Assembly (NCBI RefSeq): GCF_007827555.1
Contig: NZ_VISS01000008.1
Span: 1 to 64,000 of the forward strand
DNA length: 64,000 nucleotides
Direction: 5' to 3'
From: Aeribacillus composti
GTDB lineage: Bacteria; Bacillota; Bacilli; Bacillales; Aeribacillaceae
The notes below the pieces were generated by a model. It was not told the origin of the DNA. It ran no database searches and worked only from the letters and a program-made list of their open reading frames with translations. The stretch's first letter is position 1; every line of letters starts with the position of its first letter. Below, one piece after another: positions 9,396-19,197 of the stretch. Made by a program: the position numbers and the translations under genes.

Positions 9396-9877
9396 TTAAT
9401 TTGTAAGATTGCTTATATGTTGTTGTTCAACATTTATTTTTATGTTCTTAATGGAAAATCTTTTACCTTCAACATCCTCGCTCTCAGATAATTTGGAAGT
9501 GTTGACTGCTACATAATATGTTCCCGTTTTATCTATAGCTATATGAAATTTCTCCTCAAATTTTTGATTAGGCTTGATTTCGTCTTTATATAAAACTCTG
9601 TTTGAGGTTTAATCTTTTGAATAAATTACTTCACCTCGCTTATCCTTTATAATGAATGATTCTATTATTGGTTTACTATGAAATAAAGTTGTTTCAGCTC
9701 CGTTATTTTTAAAAGCTGGAATGATATCAAATTCTTGTTTGTTTTTAACCACTTTGGGGACTTTTAATTTCAGCTCAAAATTTCCGTAACTTGCAGTTTT
9801 TTCATCTTTCTTTAATTCATTTACATTATTGCAGCCAACCAAAAAAACATAATGAATAATAAAATAATGTTACGCAA
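9396..9877 (-). pseudogene. Decayed lipoprotein gene (frameshift plus in-frame stop)
   Basis: A ribosome-binding site (AGGAGTGAAAAG) precedes a TTG at 9877 that opens a lipoprotein signal peptide (LRNIILLFIMFF). In the current sequence the frame then leaves the gene; the matching continuation (LVGCNN, a lipobox Cys) lies in another frame. One extra base in the run of seven A/T pairs at 9841-9847 would join them. The body then reads about 70 residues and meets an in-frame TAA at 9609-9611, beyond which the same frame stays open for about 70 more codons (NRVLYKDEIKPNQKFEEKF...) to a natural TAA. The intact product would be about 160 residues, probably a small beta-sandwich lipoprotein; the family is not recognised. 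Confidence 0.65.
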
Positions 9878-10716
9878 TCTTTTCACTCCTGAATCTATAT
9901 TCATTTAAAACTAGTCTAATTCCTAATTGGGCATTAGTAGGTATATAAATGATGACCTCACTTAATATTCCTATAAGTCTATTTTGCCGATCACAAGTAA
10001 TTAAGCTTGTCTTATTCCCTTACGTATGATGCCAGAATAAACTTTTTTGTAATATTATGTAAATAAAAATCAGCAAATTAGAGTAATTCAAAAGCATTAA
10101 ATCTTGCAAATTCAGTCCACACATTTGATAGTGTAAAAATGAAAACATGAAGACTGCTTCCCGTTAGTGAATACAAGGAGGAATACAATAGTGGTTCAAC
10201 ACCCATTGCCTTTGAAATGATAAGTTTTGCATCGTTTTTTGACTAAAAATTAGGGATTTATAGTCTAATCCTTCATTTGATAAGAAAGATTATTTTTTCG
10301 TTAATAAATGATAGTTTTCCTGTAGTCTAAAATTCATGCAATAAAAATAAAACAATACGATTCATTCATATATTTATCAGCTGCTAAAAGCGTGCGGTTT
10401 ACACCATTTTGCTTTCATGAACGAATATCGCTTCGTTACGTCGTGCGCTTGCGTTCATTACGGTATTTCCTCTGGAACGCTGAACGTCTTTTTCCTGTTA
10501 CTCCGTACTTTTATATGTCTTTTGGCTTATAGCCACCCTTGAAAGCAGGTAAGACTTTCTTTCATTTCTACAGCTCCAATCTGTTTCCGCCGTTTTGTCC
10601 GCTCATGCACCACTTTTCAATTTTAAGTGAAAAACTGTGTATTAAATAAAAGGTTAAAACATTTTACACTAAAAGCATCTAATGAGCAGAGACTAGATCA
10701 AAAGGAGGAGATCGTA
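9878..10716. other. Long intergenic region upstream of the sorbitol operon
   Basis: About 840 bases. A possible weak promoter (TTGACT near 10238) lies far upstream. The stretch 10380-10620 is more GC-rich than its surroundings and carries a TGCTTTCA / TGAAAGCA inverted pair about 120 bases apart, perhaps the remains of a repeat element. No gene, RNA or clear operator could be supported. Confidence 0.3.
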
Positions 10717-11517
10717 ATGAGTGACTCATGGCTTGAATTAGAAGGAAAGGTGGCGATTGTAACAGGCGGCGTTTCCGGGATCGGATTACATATCACAAAC
10801 GAACTGATCCGAAATGGGGCAAAAGTTGTTGTAGCCGATTTAAATGGAGAAGAAGGACCGCAAGATAATGGTTCTTATTTTCTAAAATGTGACGTTACAA
10901 AAAAAGAAAGCGTTGACAAAATGGTGGCCGAAACTGTGAAATTATTCGGCTCAGTCGATATTTTAGTAAATAATGCCGGAGTCAACCTGCCAAGACTGTT
11001 AGTCGATGTCAAAGGTGAAAAACCTGAATACGAGTTGAATGAGAAAGATTTTGACTTCATGGTAGCTGTCAATCAAAAAGGTCCTTACCTTTGTGCACAG
11101 GCGTCTGCCAGAGAAATGATTAAACAACATAAAGGAGTTATTATCAATATTGCTTCCGAAGCTGGACAGGAAGGATCATCTGGACAAAGCTGCTATGCCG
11201 CGACAAAGGGAGCATTAATAGCTTTCACTCGTTCGTGGGCAAAAGAACTCGGCAAATACAATATCCGAGTTGTTGCGGTGGCGCCTGGCATCAACGAACC
11301 GACAGGCTTGACGTCAGATGCTTATAATGAAGCGCTTGCCTATACTCGAGGCGTCACAGTTGATCAATTGTCAACGGATTACAGCAATTCCATTCCTCTT
11401 GGGCGTCCGGGTAAACTAAAAGAAATAGCCGATTTAGTTTCTTACTTGGCTTCAGACCGTGCAAGTTATATTACTGGTACGACAGTTAATATTTCTGGAG
11501 GCAAATCCCGCGGTTAA
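10717..11517 (+). CDS. srlD: Sorbitol-6-phosphate 2-dehydrogenase (SDR family)
   Basis: A 266-residue short-chain dehydrogenase starting at the ATG at 10717, which has AAGGAGGAG six bases upstream; the open frame extends further upstream but lacks such a site. The Rossmann motif TGGVSGIG is at residues 16-23, NNAG at 86-89, and the catalytic set Ser147, Tyr160 and Lys164 is intact (SCYAATKGA). It oxidises sorbitol 6-phosphate to fructose 6-phosphate in the cytoplasm. It leads an operon that encodes the sorbitol PTS, which fixes the substrate with good confidence. Confidence 0.88.
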   Translation: MSDSWLELEGKVAIVTGGVSGIGLHITNELIRNGAKVVVADLNGEEGPQDNGSYFLKCDVTKKESVDKMVAETVKLFGSVDILVNNAGVNLPRLLVDVKGEKPEYELNEKDFDFMVAVNQKGPYLCAQASAREMIKQHKGVIINIASEAGQEGSSGQSCYAATKGALIAFTRSWAKELGKYNIRVVAVAPGINEPTGLTSDAYNEALAYTRGVTVDQLSTDYSNSIPLGRPGKLKEIADLVSYLASDRASYITGTTVNISGGKSRG

Positions 11518-11633
11518 GATCACAGCAGCCTAAAAAAATGGTCCTATAACGAAATATCACAAAATTCCAATCACTACCTTTGACTGATAGACGAAACTAT
11601 GTCACTTTATTTTTACGTAAAAGGTGGTGAATA

Positions 11634-13574
11634 TTGTTGGATTTTACAATTGATGGCCGTGTTGTTCAAATGCTAGAAACGTTTCAAAAAAAATCCTATT
11701 GTTCTTTGGATTATCTTGCCAACTCATTGGGAGTCAGCACGAGAACAATCCGCAATTATATTAAGCTACTTAACAGTGAACTGAATGGGATTGCAGCCAT
11801 CAAAAACGAAAAGGGAAAAGGCTACCATTTGTTTATTGAAGATGGCCATATGTTTGATGATTTCATTGAAACCGTTTCTAAGAAGAAAAACATGCTGGAT
11901 TCATCACAAAGGCGTATCGCTTTTATCATTGATCGATTAATCAACAGCAAAGGAAGGAATACGCTGGATGAGCTCGCTTTTGACATGAATCTGGGGAGAA
12001 CAACTCTTGTAAATGAAATAAAAAAAGCTGCCGTAGCGTTGGAATCTTACAATTTAGCCATTCATGGAAAACCGAACAGCGGGATGAGCCTGAAAGGAAA
12101 TGAACTGGATATCCGTTTTTTTATATTAGATAACGTCTATGACTATTTATACGGGGATTACCCGCTGGATGAAGATATTAAAGAAGAAATAATGAAGATT
12201 GCCAATCACTACAATTTAGAGTCTACCACCCAAAAAAAGTTAATGCAATTTATTATTGTCATGTTGGATCGTTTTATAAAAAATCATCCTCTTACGGAAT
12301 TGGATGAAAAATATAACAAACTATTAAATACACAGGACTATTCGATTGCTTCAGAAATCGTTTCCGTAATCGAACGGCATTTGCCGGTTGAAATTTCACA
12401 ACCTGAAATACTGTTTATAACATTGCCGATCGCGGGAAGAAGAACGCCGACAAACATTCGAACAATTGCAGACATTACAATTTCCGACGATATTAAACGT
12501 CTCTTGGACTTAATAATCGAACAAGTAGGATTTGATAAAAGCATTATTTTCGAAAATGAAACATTTTTCAAAGATATTCTGTATCATTTAACCTTTATGC
12601 TGAACCGCTTGATGTTTGATGTGCGTTTGAAAAATCCGCAGCTGGCTGATGTGAAGGAGAAGTATCCTGTCGCCTTTAAATTGGCCGAAATTGCCGGGCA
12701 AGTAATTGAGAATGAGTATGGACTGAAGGTTCCTGAAGATGAGCTTGGCTACCTATCCTTGTATTTCGGAGTATTCATTGCCCAACATGATGAAATAACG
12801 AGAGCATTAAAAAAAGTTGCAGTCATTTGCGGAACCGGGCGGGGATCTGCCAAATTAGTCTCTATTCAACTGCAGCGCATATTAAATCCAAATACTCAAA
12901 TTGATATTTACTCTGAAATTGAAGTTTCAAAAGAGCTTTTGAATCAATACGATATGGTCTTTTCAACAGTAAAGCTTCATTTTGCAATTGATCCACCTGT
13001 CATCATAATTAACGAAATCTTTGACGAAGCGAGTGTTTCTAGGCAAATAGAAAAGATGACCTATCGGAAAAAATTTAAAATGAAAGATTTTGGCAATCAC
13101 CGTTCAATTTTAAAACTTTTACTCAACAAAGATAAATTCTTCGTCTTAGATACAAATAAAGGCTACCACGAAAATGTGAATGATATGATCGACGTTTTAG
13201 TCAAGAAAGGCTATTTGGACGAAGGGTTTAAAGAGAGGCTGAGAGAAAGGGAAGAGAAAGGATCAATGGTTTTTGACCGGTATATATCCTTGCCGCATAC
13301 AGTTAACTACAAGTCCAATCAGATTGAAATGGCGATCGGTGTTTTTCCTGAAAAAGCAGTGGTTGACGGGAAGGAAATCAAGCTTGTCTTTCTGTTGGGA
13401 ATACCGGAAAAAGCCGATAATGATGCAAGCCTCCTGATTAAAATTTACGATGAAATCATCAAAATCGCCTCTGATCAGAAACAGGTAGAGGAATTGGCCG
13501 GTGCAGCCAGCTACGAAGATTTTACAAAATGCCTCGAACAAGCGAGCAGTTCATCATCAATCTTAGGGATGTGA
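11634..13574 (+). CDS. PRD-containing transcriptional regulator of the sorbitol operon (BglG/MtlR type)
   Basis: A 646-residue multidomain regulator starting from TTG at 11634 (or the adjacent TTG at 11637, better spaced from AAGGTGGTG). The order is an N-terminal helix-turn-helix (SLGVSTRTIRNYIKLL, about residues 30-45), a second helix-turn-helix region, two PTS regulation domains, an EIIB-like domain with an active-site-type Cys (VAVICGTGRGSAK) and a C-terminal EIIA-like domain with the phospho-His segment ISLPHTVN. Such proteins are DNA-binding activators controlled by HPr- and EII-dependent phosphorylation. Its position between srlD and the PTS genes indicates control of sorbitol uptake; the same role is played by GutR/SrlR-type proteins elsewhere. 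Confidence 0.88.
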   Translation: MLDFTIDGRVVQMLETFQKKSYCSLDYLANSLGVSTRTIRNYIKLLNSELNGIAAIKNEKGKGYHLFIEDGHMFDDFIETVSKKKNMLDSSQRRIAFIIDRLINSKGRNTLDELAFDMNLGRTTLVNEIKKAAVALESYNLAIHGKPNSGMSLKGNELDIRFFILDNVYDYLYGDYPLDEDIKEEIMKIANHYNLESTTQKKLMQFIIVMLDRFIKNHPLTELDEKYNKLLNTQDYSIASEIVSVIERHLPVEISQPEILFITLPIAGRRTPTNIRTIADITISDDIKRLLDLIIEQVGFDKSIIFENETFFKDILYHLTFMLNRLMFDVRLKNPQLADVKEKYPVAFKLAEIAGQVIENEYGLKVPEDELGYLSLYFGVFIAQHDEITRALKKVAVICGTGRGSAKLVSIQLQRILNPNTQIDIYSEIEVSKELLNQYDMVFSTVKLHFAIDPPVIIINEIFDEASVSRQIEKMTYRKKFKMKDFGNHRSILKLLLNKDKFFVLDTNKGYHENVNDMIDVLVKKGYLDEGFKERLREREEKGSMVFDRYISLPHTVNYKSNQIEMAIGVFPEKAVVDGKEIKLVFLLGIPEKADNDASLLIKIYDEIIKIASDQKQVEELAGAASYEDFTKCLEQASSSSSILGM

Positions 13575-13578
13575 TAGG

Positions 13579-14031
13579 ATGCAATTGATCATCATTATGC
13601 TTTTTATAGCAGGAGCATTTATTGTGCAATTGGCATTAGGTTATTTTCAAATTAAACATTTTGCCAAAGCGTATATAGAGCTGCGAAAGATTGGAAAAGT
13701 GGCAATCGGAAAGCGCCCCGGCAGAATTCGGGCGGGCACCATTGTATTATTTGCCGTTTCCGACAGCGGGAAGATTCTGAAAGCAATGAAAATACAAGGG
13801 GTTACAGTTTTAGCGAAAGTTCGGGAATTGAAAGGCTTTACGGGCAAAAATATAAAAACGCTTGGAGAAGCCGATATGGCTCATTGCAACAAACTATTGA
13901 AATCAGCTATTTTGGATGCGGTCAGCAATTATAAGATTATTATGAGCGGCGGGGAAATTCCCGAAAAGCCGAGTATCTTTAAACGAATCATGATGCAGGC
14001 AGAAAACATTGTTTCGGTAAAAAAATCATGA
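13579..14031 (+). CDS. srlM: Glucitol operon activator protein GutM/SrlM
   Basis: A 150-residue protein with one N-terminal membrane span (LIIIMLFIAGAFIVQLALGYFQ) and the family text RKIGKVAIGKRPGRIRAGTIVLFAV. Five bases separate it from the upstream regulator. GutM is a conserved accessory activator in glucitol operons of enterobacteria and firmicutes; the molecular mechanism is poorly known. Confidence 0.85.
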   Translation: MQLIIIMLFIAGAFIVQLALGYFQIKHFAKAYIELRKIGKVAIGKRPGRIRAGTIVLFAVSDSGKILKAMKIQGVTVLAKVRELKGFTGKNIKTLGEADMAHCNKLLKSAILDAVSNYKIIMSGGEIPEKPSIFKRIMMQAENIVSVKKS

Positions 14032-14044
14032 AGAGGTGAGGAAC

Positions 14045-14599
14045 GTGGATATTATTGTTACGATTGCTGAAGGTTTTATGAATTTGTTTAAAACTGGTGC
14101 AGAAACATTTATTTCGTGGATGCAAAGCATTGTTCCGCTTGTGTTGCTATTGATGGTTTGTATGAATACATTCATTCAGCTTATTGGAGAAAAGCGGGTC
14201 AATAAACTTGCGATGGCATCTTCTAAAAACCCGTTGTTAAGATATTTAGTCTTGCCGCTTGTCGGTTCATTTATGCTAGGGAATCCAATGGCGTTGTCAT
14301 TAGGACGTTTTTTGCCGGAAAGATATAAACCGAGCTATTTCGCTTCAGGCGCATATTTTTGCCATACCAGCAACGGTTTATTTCCACATATAAACCCAGG
14401 GGAATTATTTATTTGGCTCGGTATTGCGGCTGGAATTGAGAAACTAGGTTTGAGCACTGCAGAATTGGCTGTCCGTTATTTCCTTGTCGGTCTCGTGATG
14501 AACTTCTTCGCAGGCTGGATTACAGATTTTACAACAAGAATAGTAGAAAAACAGCAAAATATTAAATTGAAAACAGAAGTAACGTTACATCATCGTTAG
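14045..14599 (+). CDS. srlA: PTS glucitol/sorbitol transporter subunit IIC
   Basis: A 184-residue membrane protein. The GTG at 14045 has GAGGTGAGG at the right distance; a GTG at 14036 lies inside that site. The conserved segments [38 protein letters not shown] and the C-terminal [17 protein letters not shown] match SrlA of other bacteria from memory. It forms the sugar channel together with the IIBC protein encoded 20 bases downstream. Confidence 0.9.
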   Translation: MDIIVTIAEGFMNLFKTGAETFISWMQSIVPLVLLLMVCMNTFIQLIGEKRVNKLAMASSKNPLLRYLVLPLVGSFMLGNPMALSLGRFLPERYKPSYFASGAYFCHTSNGLFPHINPGELFIWLGIAAGIEKLGLSTAELAVRYFLVGLVMNFFAGWITDFTTRIVEKQQNIKLKTEVTLHHR

Positions 14600-14619
14600 A
14601 AAAGGAGGAGGAATGGGAA

Positions 14620-15639
14620 ATGGCTAAATATCGGTCGATAAAAATTGTGAAGGGCAGCGGCGGTTTTGGCGGACCGCTCATCATTACACCGACGGAAAAA
14701 AGAAATAAAATTGTTTATATTACCGGAGGAGCAAAGCCTGAAATTGTAGACAAAATTGCTGAACTGACAGGTGCCGAGCCGGTCAACGGTTTTAAAACAT
14801 CAGTACCGGATGAAGAGATTGCGCTTGCAATTATTGATTGCGGCGGTACATTACGCTGCGGCATCTATCCGCAAAAACGCATTCCAACTGTCAATATTAT
14901 GCCAACAGGAAAAAGCGGACCGTTGGCCCAATATATTACGGAAGATATTTACGTTTCAGATGTGGGGTTGGATCAAATTCAGCCCGTTGAAGAGAGTGCT
15001 AGAGAGGCGGCTCCGGCTGAAGAAAAAATTCCGGAAGAAAAACCTGAAAGAGAGTTTAAATATAGTAGTGATAAAAAGATTTCTGAAACAATGGCAGCAA
15101 GCTCCAATAAAAACTTATTAACGAAAATTGGACTTGGCGCAGGAAAAGTCATTAGCACGTTCTATCAAGCAGGACGTGAAGCAGTGCAAACAATGATTAA
15201 CACGATTATTCCGTTCATGGCTTTTGTATCATTGCTGATTGGAATTATTCAAGGTTCAGGAATCGGAAACGTATTTGCCAAGATCATGTCGCCGCTGGCT
15301 GGCGATATATGGGGATTGCTCTTAATCGGGTTTATCTGTTCATTGCCATTTTTATCACCTTTGCTTGGACCTGGAGCAGTAATCGCTCAGATTATCGGGA
15401 CGCTGATTGGAGTGGAAATTGGCAAAGGGAATATCCCGCCAAACTTGGCGCTGCCAGCATTGTTTGCCATCAATACGCAAAACGCCTGTGACTTTATACC
15501 TGTAGGTTTGGGACTTGCAGAAGCGGAACCTGAAACAGTAGAGGTCGGTGTACCGTCCGTCCTTTATTCAAGATTCTTAATCGGGGTTCCAAGGGTGTTT
15601 GTCGCTTGGCTGGCAAGCTTCGGACTTTATGATTCGTAA
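14620..15639 (+). CDS. srlE: PTS glucitol/sorbitol transporter subunit IIB/IIBC
   Basis: A 339-residue protein with an N-terminal IIB domain carrying the phosphorylated Cys74 in [14 protein letters not shown], a charged linker rich in Glu, Pro and Lys (about residues 125-160), and a C-terminal membrane domain (from about residue 185) with [13 protein letters not shown] and the [20 protein letters not shown] signature. Ribosome-binding site AAGGAGGAGG. It passes phosphate from the IIA protein to sorbitol during uptake. Confidence 0.9.
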   Translation: MAKYRSIKIVKGSGGFGGPLIITPTEKRNKIVYITGGAKPEIVDKIAELTGAEPVNGFKTSVPDEEIALAIIDCGGTLRCGIYPQKRIPTVNIMPTGKSGPLAQYITEDIYVSDVGLDQIQPVEESAREAAPAEEKIPEEKPEREFKYSSDKKISETMAASSNKNLLTKIGLGAGKVISTFYQAGREAVQTMINTIIPFMAFVSLLIGIIQGSGIGNVFAKIMSPLAGDIWGLLLIGFICSLPFLSPLLGPGAVIAQIIGTLIGVEIGKGNIPPNLALPALFAINTQNACDFIPVGLGLAEAEPETVEVGVPSVLYSRFLIGVPRVFVAWLASFGLYDS

Positions 15640-15723
15640 ATTTGTAATTATAACATCATGAGTTTTGCAAAAATCTGACATATGGGAGGGAAGGCACAAC
15701 CGTAACAGGTTTGTGCCGACTTT

Positions 15724-16089
15724 ATGACAATCATTTATAAGAATAAAATAAAAGGAATCGGAACAATGGCCGATCATTTTTTGAAAGAGAAAATGATTAT
15801 TTTATTTGGTAATGAAGCTCCGCAGGATCTGAAAGATTTTTGTTATGTCATTGATGTCGTAAAGGCGGAAGGAGTCATTCAAGCTGGACAGAAGCTTTAT
15901 ATTAATAATGAAAAATTTGAAATCACGGCTGTCGGCGATGCTGTGCAAAGAAACTTAACAACATTGGGGCATATTACTTTGCGCTTTGACGGATCGACAA
16001 CACCGGAACTGCCGGGCACTTTGTACTTGGAAAATAAAGATATCCCTGAAATTGGATTGAATACCGAAATAAAGATTGCGAGTGAATAA
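15724..16089 (+). CDS. srlB: PTS glucitol/sorbitol transporter subunit IIA (lacking the usual phospho-His)
   Basis: A 121-residue cytoplasmic protein collinear with SrlB (MTIIYKNKIKGIG start, ITAVGDAVQRNLTTLGHITLRFDG core). The segment that holds phospho-His43 in E. coli SrlB reads FCYVIDVVKAEG here, with Ile43 at that place and no His within 20 residues; the only other His residues are His18 and the one in TLGHITL. So phosphoryl transfer by the normal route looks impaired unless another residue or another IIA serves. The ribosome-binding site is weak. It is the last gene of the sorbitol operon. Confidence 0.82.
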   Translation: MTIIYKNKIKGIGTMADHFLKEKMIILFGNEAPQDLKDFCYVIDVVKAEGVIQAGQKLYINNEKFEITAVGDAVQRNLTTLGHITLRFDGSTTPELPGTLYLENKDIPEIGLNTEIKIASE

Positions 16090-16266
16090 AAATTTGGATA
16101 TTTTCCATTCATCATTGGCTATTCATCCGACTTTTTTCAATAGAAGGGAAAAATGAGGCTGAATAGATTCAGTGAATGAATCATATACATAAAAGATTTT
16201 TTGCAGCTTCAATGGATAAATGGATAAACTGTGAAAGATTTAAGTGAAACAAGTAAATAAGACAGC

Positions 16267-16301
16267 AAACCGGGCACCCATTTTTTCGCCCGGTTTTTTT
16301 T
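16267..16301 (+). terminator. Rho-independent terminator of the sorbitol operon
   Basis: A perfect nine-pair stem (AAACCGGGC / GCCCGGTTT) with a 12-base loop, followed by a run of T, about 180 bases after srlB. Confidence 0.85.
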
Positions 16302-16962
16302 GCTTTTTAATCCTTTCTCTTAACAGCAGTTTGCTTGCCGGCAATAATTTATGATCACTACGCCTTGACAACATTGAAAATAAGAAAAAGTCACGCAAGT
16401 TGTCCGGAATCATTTTCTATATGGAAGATTTGAGGTACAATTAAATTGGCAGAATTAGTAAGAAAAATTCCAAATCTTCTTTGGTTAGATGGGATTTGTT
16501 CACTGTCCATTCAAGCCAACTCAAAGATTATGATGATCTGCAGGCGGGAGCTTAAGATAAAGGAAAGATTGGACAAAAAGTCCAGCTGGCACTAGTGGTT
16601 GAATACTTATAAGTATGGAACGGTTGAAGGAGAACTTTTGCCTGCTTACTTTATCACTTTAACACAAGAAATGGATGAAGGAATTAGTGAGTGTATCTAA
16701 TTACAACTGAAATGCGGGCGCCGGAAAATACTCAATACTTGTGAAGGCTCGAGTTATTTAGGAAATATATATTTTCAAAAATTAATGGATTCCGCCGAGA
16801 GCTCCCAAATTTTTATAGTAAAGGAGGACTAAGGCAGCCATTCTAAAAAATCAATGCTTCAAATTGAAAAAATAGGCGGGCATTCACCTTCTTTTTGATT
16901 CAGGAAAAAAGTTTCCAAATTTGTAACTGAGAGCAATTTTTTTGCGTGATAATATTTTTATA
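16302..16962. other. Gene-poor region with a coding-like fragment
   Basis: About 660 bases upstream of the glutathione peroxidase. A frame at 16596-16700 reads as a plausible protein fragment (WLNTYKYGTVEGELLPAYF..., ending MDEGISECI) but has no start codon or ribosome-binding site and is broken on both sides, so it may be the remains of a lost gene of unknown family. Confidence 0.3.
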
Positions 16963-16977
16963 TTATAATAATTATAA
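16963..16977. promoter_or_regulatory. PerR box overlapping the gpx promoter
   Basis: TTATAATAATTATAA is an exact match to the PerR consensus TTATAATnATTATAA. It overlaps a -10 TATAAT (16964-16969) that has a possible -35 TTGCGT 16 bases upstream. Binding here would block transcription until peroxide inactivates PerR. Confidence 0.85.
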
Positions 16978-17005
16978 CTTAATAATAGATAAAGAGGTGT
17001 TTCCT

Positions 17006-17557
17006 ATGTCTATTTATCAATTTGAAGTAGAAAAAGCAAACGGCGAAAAAGTTTCTTTAGCAGAATTTAAAGGTCAAGTGCTCTTAGTGGTGAACACCGC
17101 TAGTAAATGTCGATTTACATACCAGTTTGAAGAATTGCAAAAGCTATATAAAAAATATCATGATCAAGGTTTTGAAATACTAGGATTTCCATGCAACCAG
17201 TTTGATCAACAGGAGCCGGGAACAAGCGATGAAGCAGCTTCTTTTTGCCAATTAAATTATGGCGTCACATTCCCGATGTTTGCAAAAATCGACGTGAACG
17301 GAAAAAACGCTCATCCATTATTCGAATATTTGAAAAATGAGGCGCCGTTCCGCGGATTTGATGAATCGAATACGGCAGAAAAGCTATTAAAAATCAAACT
17401 AGCAAATGAATACCCTGAATGGCTGGTTGGCAACGATATTAAATGGAATTTTACAAAATATTTAATTGATGAAAACGGTCAAGTCGTGAATAGATATGAA
17501 CCATGGGACGAACCGATTGATTTTGAGCAAGATATTCAGAAATTATTGAAAAACTAA
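17006..17557 (+). CDS. Glutathione peroxidase family thiol peroxidase
   Basis: A 183-residue peroxidase starting at the ATG at 17006, which follows AAAGAGGTG. The catalytic tetrad is visible: Cys35 (NTASKC), Gln65 (FPCNQF), Trp147 and Asn148 (KWNFTKYLI). Two positions in the first motif are unusual: the common KCGFTPQ reads KCRFTYQ here. The protein is about 20 residues longer than typical bacterial members, mainly in the [16 protein letters not shown] region. Bacillus homologues (BsaA) reduce peroxides using thioredoxin. The PerR box in front indicates peroxide induction. It is transcribed alone. Confidence 0.88.
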   Translation: MSIYQFEVEKANGEKVSLAEFKGQVLLVVNTASKCRFTYQFEELQKLYKKYHDQGFEILGFPCNQFDQQEPGTSDEAASFCQLNYGVTFPMFAKIDVNGKNAHPLFEYLKNEAPFRGFDESNTAEKLLKIKLANEYPEWLVGNDIKWNFTKYLIDENGQVVNRYEPWDEPIDFEQDIQKLLKN

Positions 17558-17558
17558 T

Positions 17559-17593
17559 TCCGGTTGAATCGTTTTTTCATTCGACCGGATTTA
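17559..17593 (+). terminator. Terminator of the glutathione peroxidase gene
   Basis: Stem TCCGGTTGAAT / ATTCGACCGGA (11 pairs with one G-T) just after the stop codon, followed by TTTATTTTA. Confidence 0.8.
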
Positions 17594-17691
17594 TTTTATG
17601 TATAAGAATGCTAGCAAGAAGCGACTAGTTCTTTTGCCTGTTTCACTCATCTTTCAATTACTGCGTCAGCGGCTAGAATGTTGAAAGATAT

Positions 17692-17735
17692 CAAAAAAAA
17701 GTGACACCGTTGAAAGCGGTGTCATTTATCATTTT
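17692..17735 (-). terminator. Terminator of the aromatic-acid transporter gene (bidirectional)
   Basis: Stem TGACACCG / CGGTGTCA with a seven-base loop, followed on the minus strand by eight T. On the plus strand it is followed by a weaker T-rich stretch. Confidence 0.8.
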
Positions 17736-17736
17736 T

Positions 17737-19110
17737 TTAAACTTTTGTATTCTCGATATTCTCAATAGTAGACAATTTAGTTGATGATTCAGAGCTTTCC
17801 AAAGAAGCGGACTGAGGCTGATGCTCGTTTATAAATGATACACTTATTGCAGCGATTATTCCAGGTATAGCAAAGGCTAAGAAATTTTGGAATGTAGAAA
17901 GTTGCATAGATAATAAAACTCCCCCCATTATTGGACCGACAATAGCGCCCAGTCTGCCAATCCCCAATGCCCAGCCGACACCACTTGACCTGATTGTCAA
18001 CGGATAATAGTTAGATGCGTATGCATTCGAAATTATTTGAGTGCCAATCGTAGCTGCTCCTGCTATTCCAATAAGAAAATATAAAAAGAGAATATGTCCC
18101 TTAAAGCCTAACAATGTTAATGAGACGGAGCCTAGGACAAAAAAGAGAATTAAAACTTTCTTTGCACTCCAACGATCAGCCAGCCATCCTCCAAAAATCG
18201 CACCAAAAATTGCTCCTAAATTTAGCACCAGTAAAAACATTAAACTAGAATTGATAGGGTAGCCGGATTCCAACATTAATTGCGGCAACCATGTGTTTAG
18301 TCCATATATCATTAATAAACACATAAAAAAAGAAATCCATAGTAATATAGTGCTTAATGCACGTTTTTCATGGAATAATTTCACTACTGAAATTCCTTGC
18401 TGTTTTTCTTTATTGGAAATTACAAAAGAATCTCCATCTTGAAATTGTAAGCTTGGATTAATACGTTTTAATACTTTCTTAATGTTTTCGGCATTTGATT
18501 TTGCTAATAAGAAATTAGAAGATTCCGGTAGCGTCTTGTATAAAATAGGTAAAAAAAGCAAAGGGAGTCCTCCTACAAAAAACAATGATTGCCATCCGAA
18601 TTTTGGCAAGAGGAGAATGGCAAGACCAGCTGATAACATTCCCCCTAATGAATATCCACTGAACATAATGGATACTAACGTACTTTTCAAAGGTTTAGGG
18701 GAGTATTCAGTTGTTAAAGCAACAGCATTTGGCATAACTCCGCCTAACCCAAGTCCTGCAATAAACCGATAAATCCCAAATTGACCGGGTCCATTGGAAA
18801 AACCGATTAAAAAGGTAAAAAAGCTAAAAAGCGCTAAACAAAATAAAATAACATTTTTTCTTCCAATTTTATCAGCAAGCGGGCCAAAAATTAAAGCGCC
18901 AAACATCATTCCGATTAATGCATAACTTCCCAACGCCCCCGCTTGAGTAGGTGTTAAAGACCATTCTTTTATTAATATTGGGATAGCTGAACCGTATATA
19001 ACTAGATCATATCCGTCAAACATAATGATAAAGCCACACCAGAAAACTAAAAGAAAGTGAAAAGAATTAAATTTGGCTTCGTTGACGACCTTTTCGATGT
19101 TAATGTGCAT
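17737..19110 (-). CDS. MFS transporter, aromatic acid:H+ symporter (AAHS) family
   Basis: A 457-residue, 12-span membrane transporter. The ATG at 19110 follows GGGAGG; an upstream in-frame start adds only seven residues. The AAHS signature DGYDLVIYG lies in the first span (about residue 32) and GPLADKIGRKNVI is the cytoplasmic loop 2-3 motif; a second such motif (GGWLADRWSAKKV) follows span 8. Relatives include PcaK, BenK and VanK for benzoate-type acids and NiaP for nicotinate. It is divergent from a flavin monooxygenase and shares operator-like dyads with it, so it probably imports that enzyme's aromatic substrate or a precursor. Confidence 0.85.
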   Translation of the reverse strand: MHINIEKVVNEAKFNSFHFLLVFWCGFIIMFDGYDLVIYGSAIPILIKEWSLTPTQAGALGSYALIGMMFGALIFGPLADKIGRKNVILFCLALFSFFTFLIGFSNGPGQFGIYRFIAGLGLGGVMPNAVALTTEYSPKPLKSTLVSIMFSGYSLGGMLSAGLAILLLPKFGWQSLFFVGGLPLLFLPILYKTLPESSNFLLAKSNAENIKKVLKRINPSLQFQDGDSFVISNKEKQQGISVVKLFHEKRALSTILLWISFFMCLLMIYGLNTWLPQLMLESGYPINSSLMFLLVLNLGAIFGAIFGGWLADRWSAKKVLILFFVLGSVSLTLLGFKGHILFLYFLIGIAGAATIGTQIISNAYASNYYPLTIRSSGVGWALGIGRLGAIVGPIMGGVLLSMQLSTFQNFLAFAIPGIIAAISVSFINEHQPQSASLESSESSTKLSTIENIENTKV

Positions 19111-19197
19111 ACATTTACCTCCCCATATCAAATTTATTATTTTGCCATTACCTTGTCGTATGTCTCATTTTGACTCACGAAATCTTTCCCACTGAAT

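Noticed and set aside
9609-9611. Recoding of the internal TAA in the lipoprotein gene
   Set aside because: No stop-codon readthrough context or structure is evident and a second lesion (frameshift) is present, so simple gene decay is the better reading.
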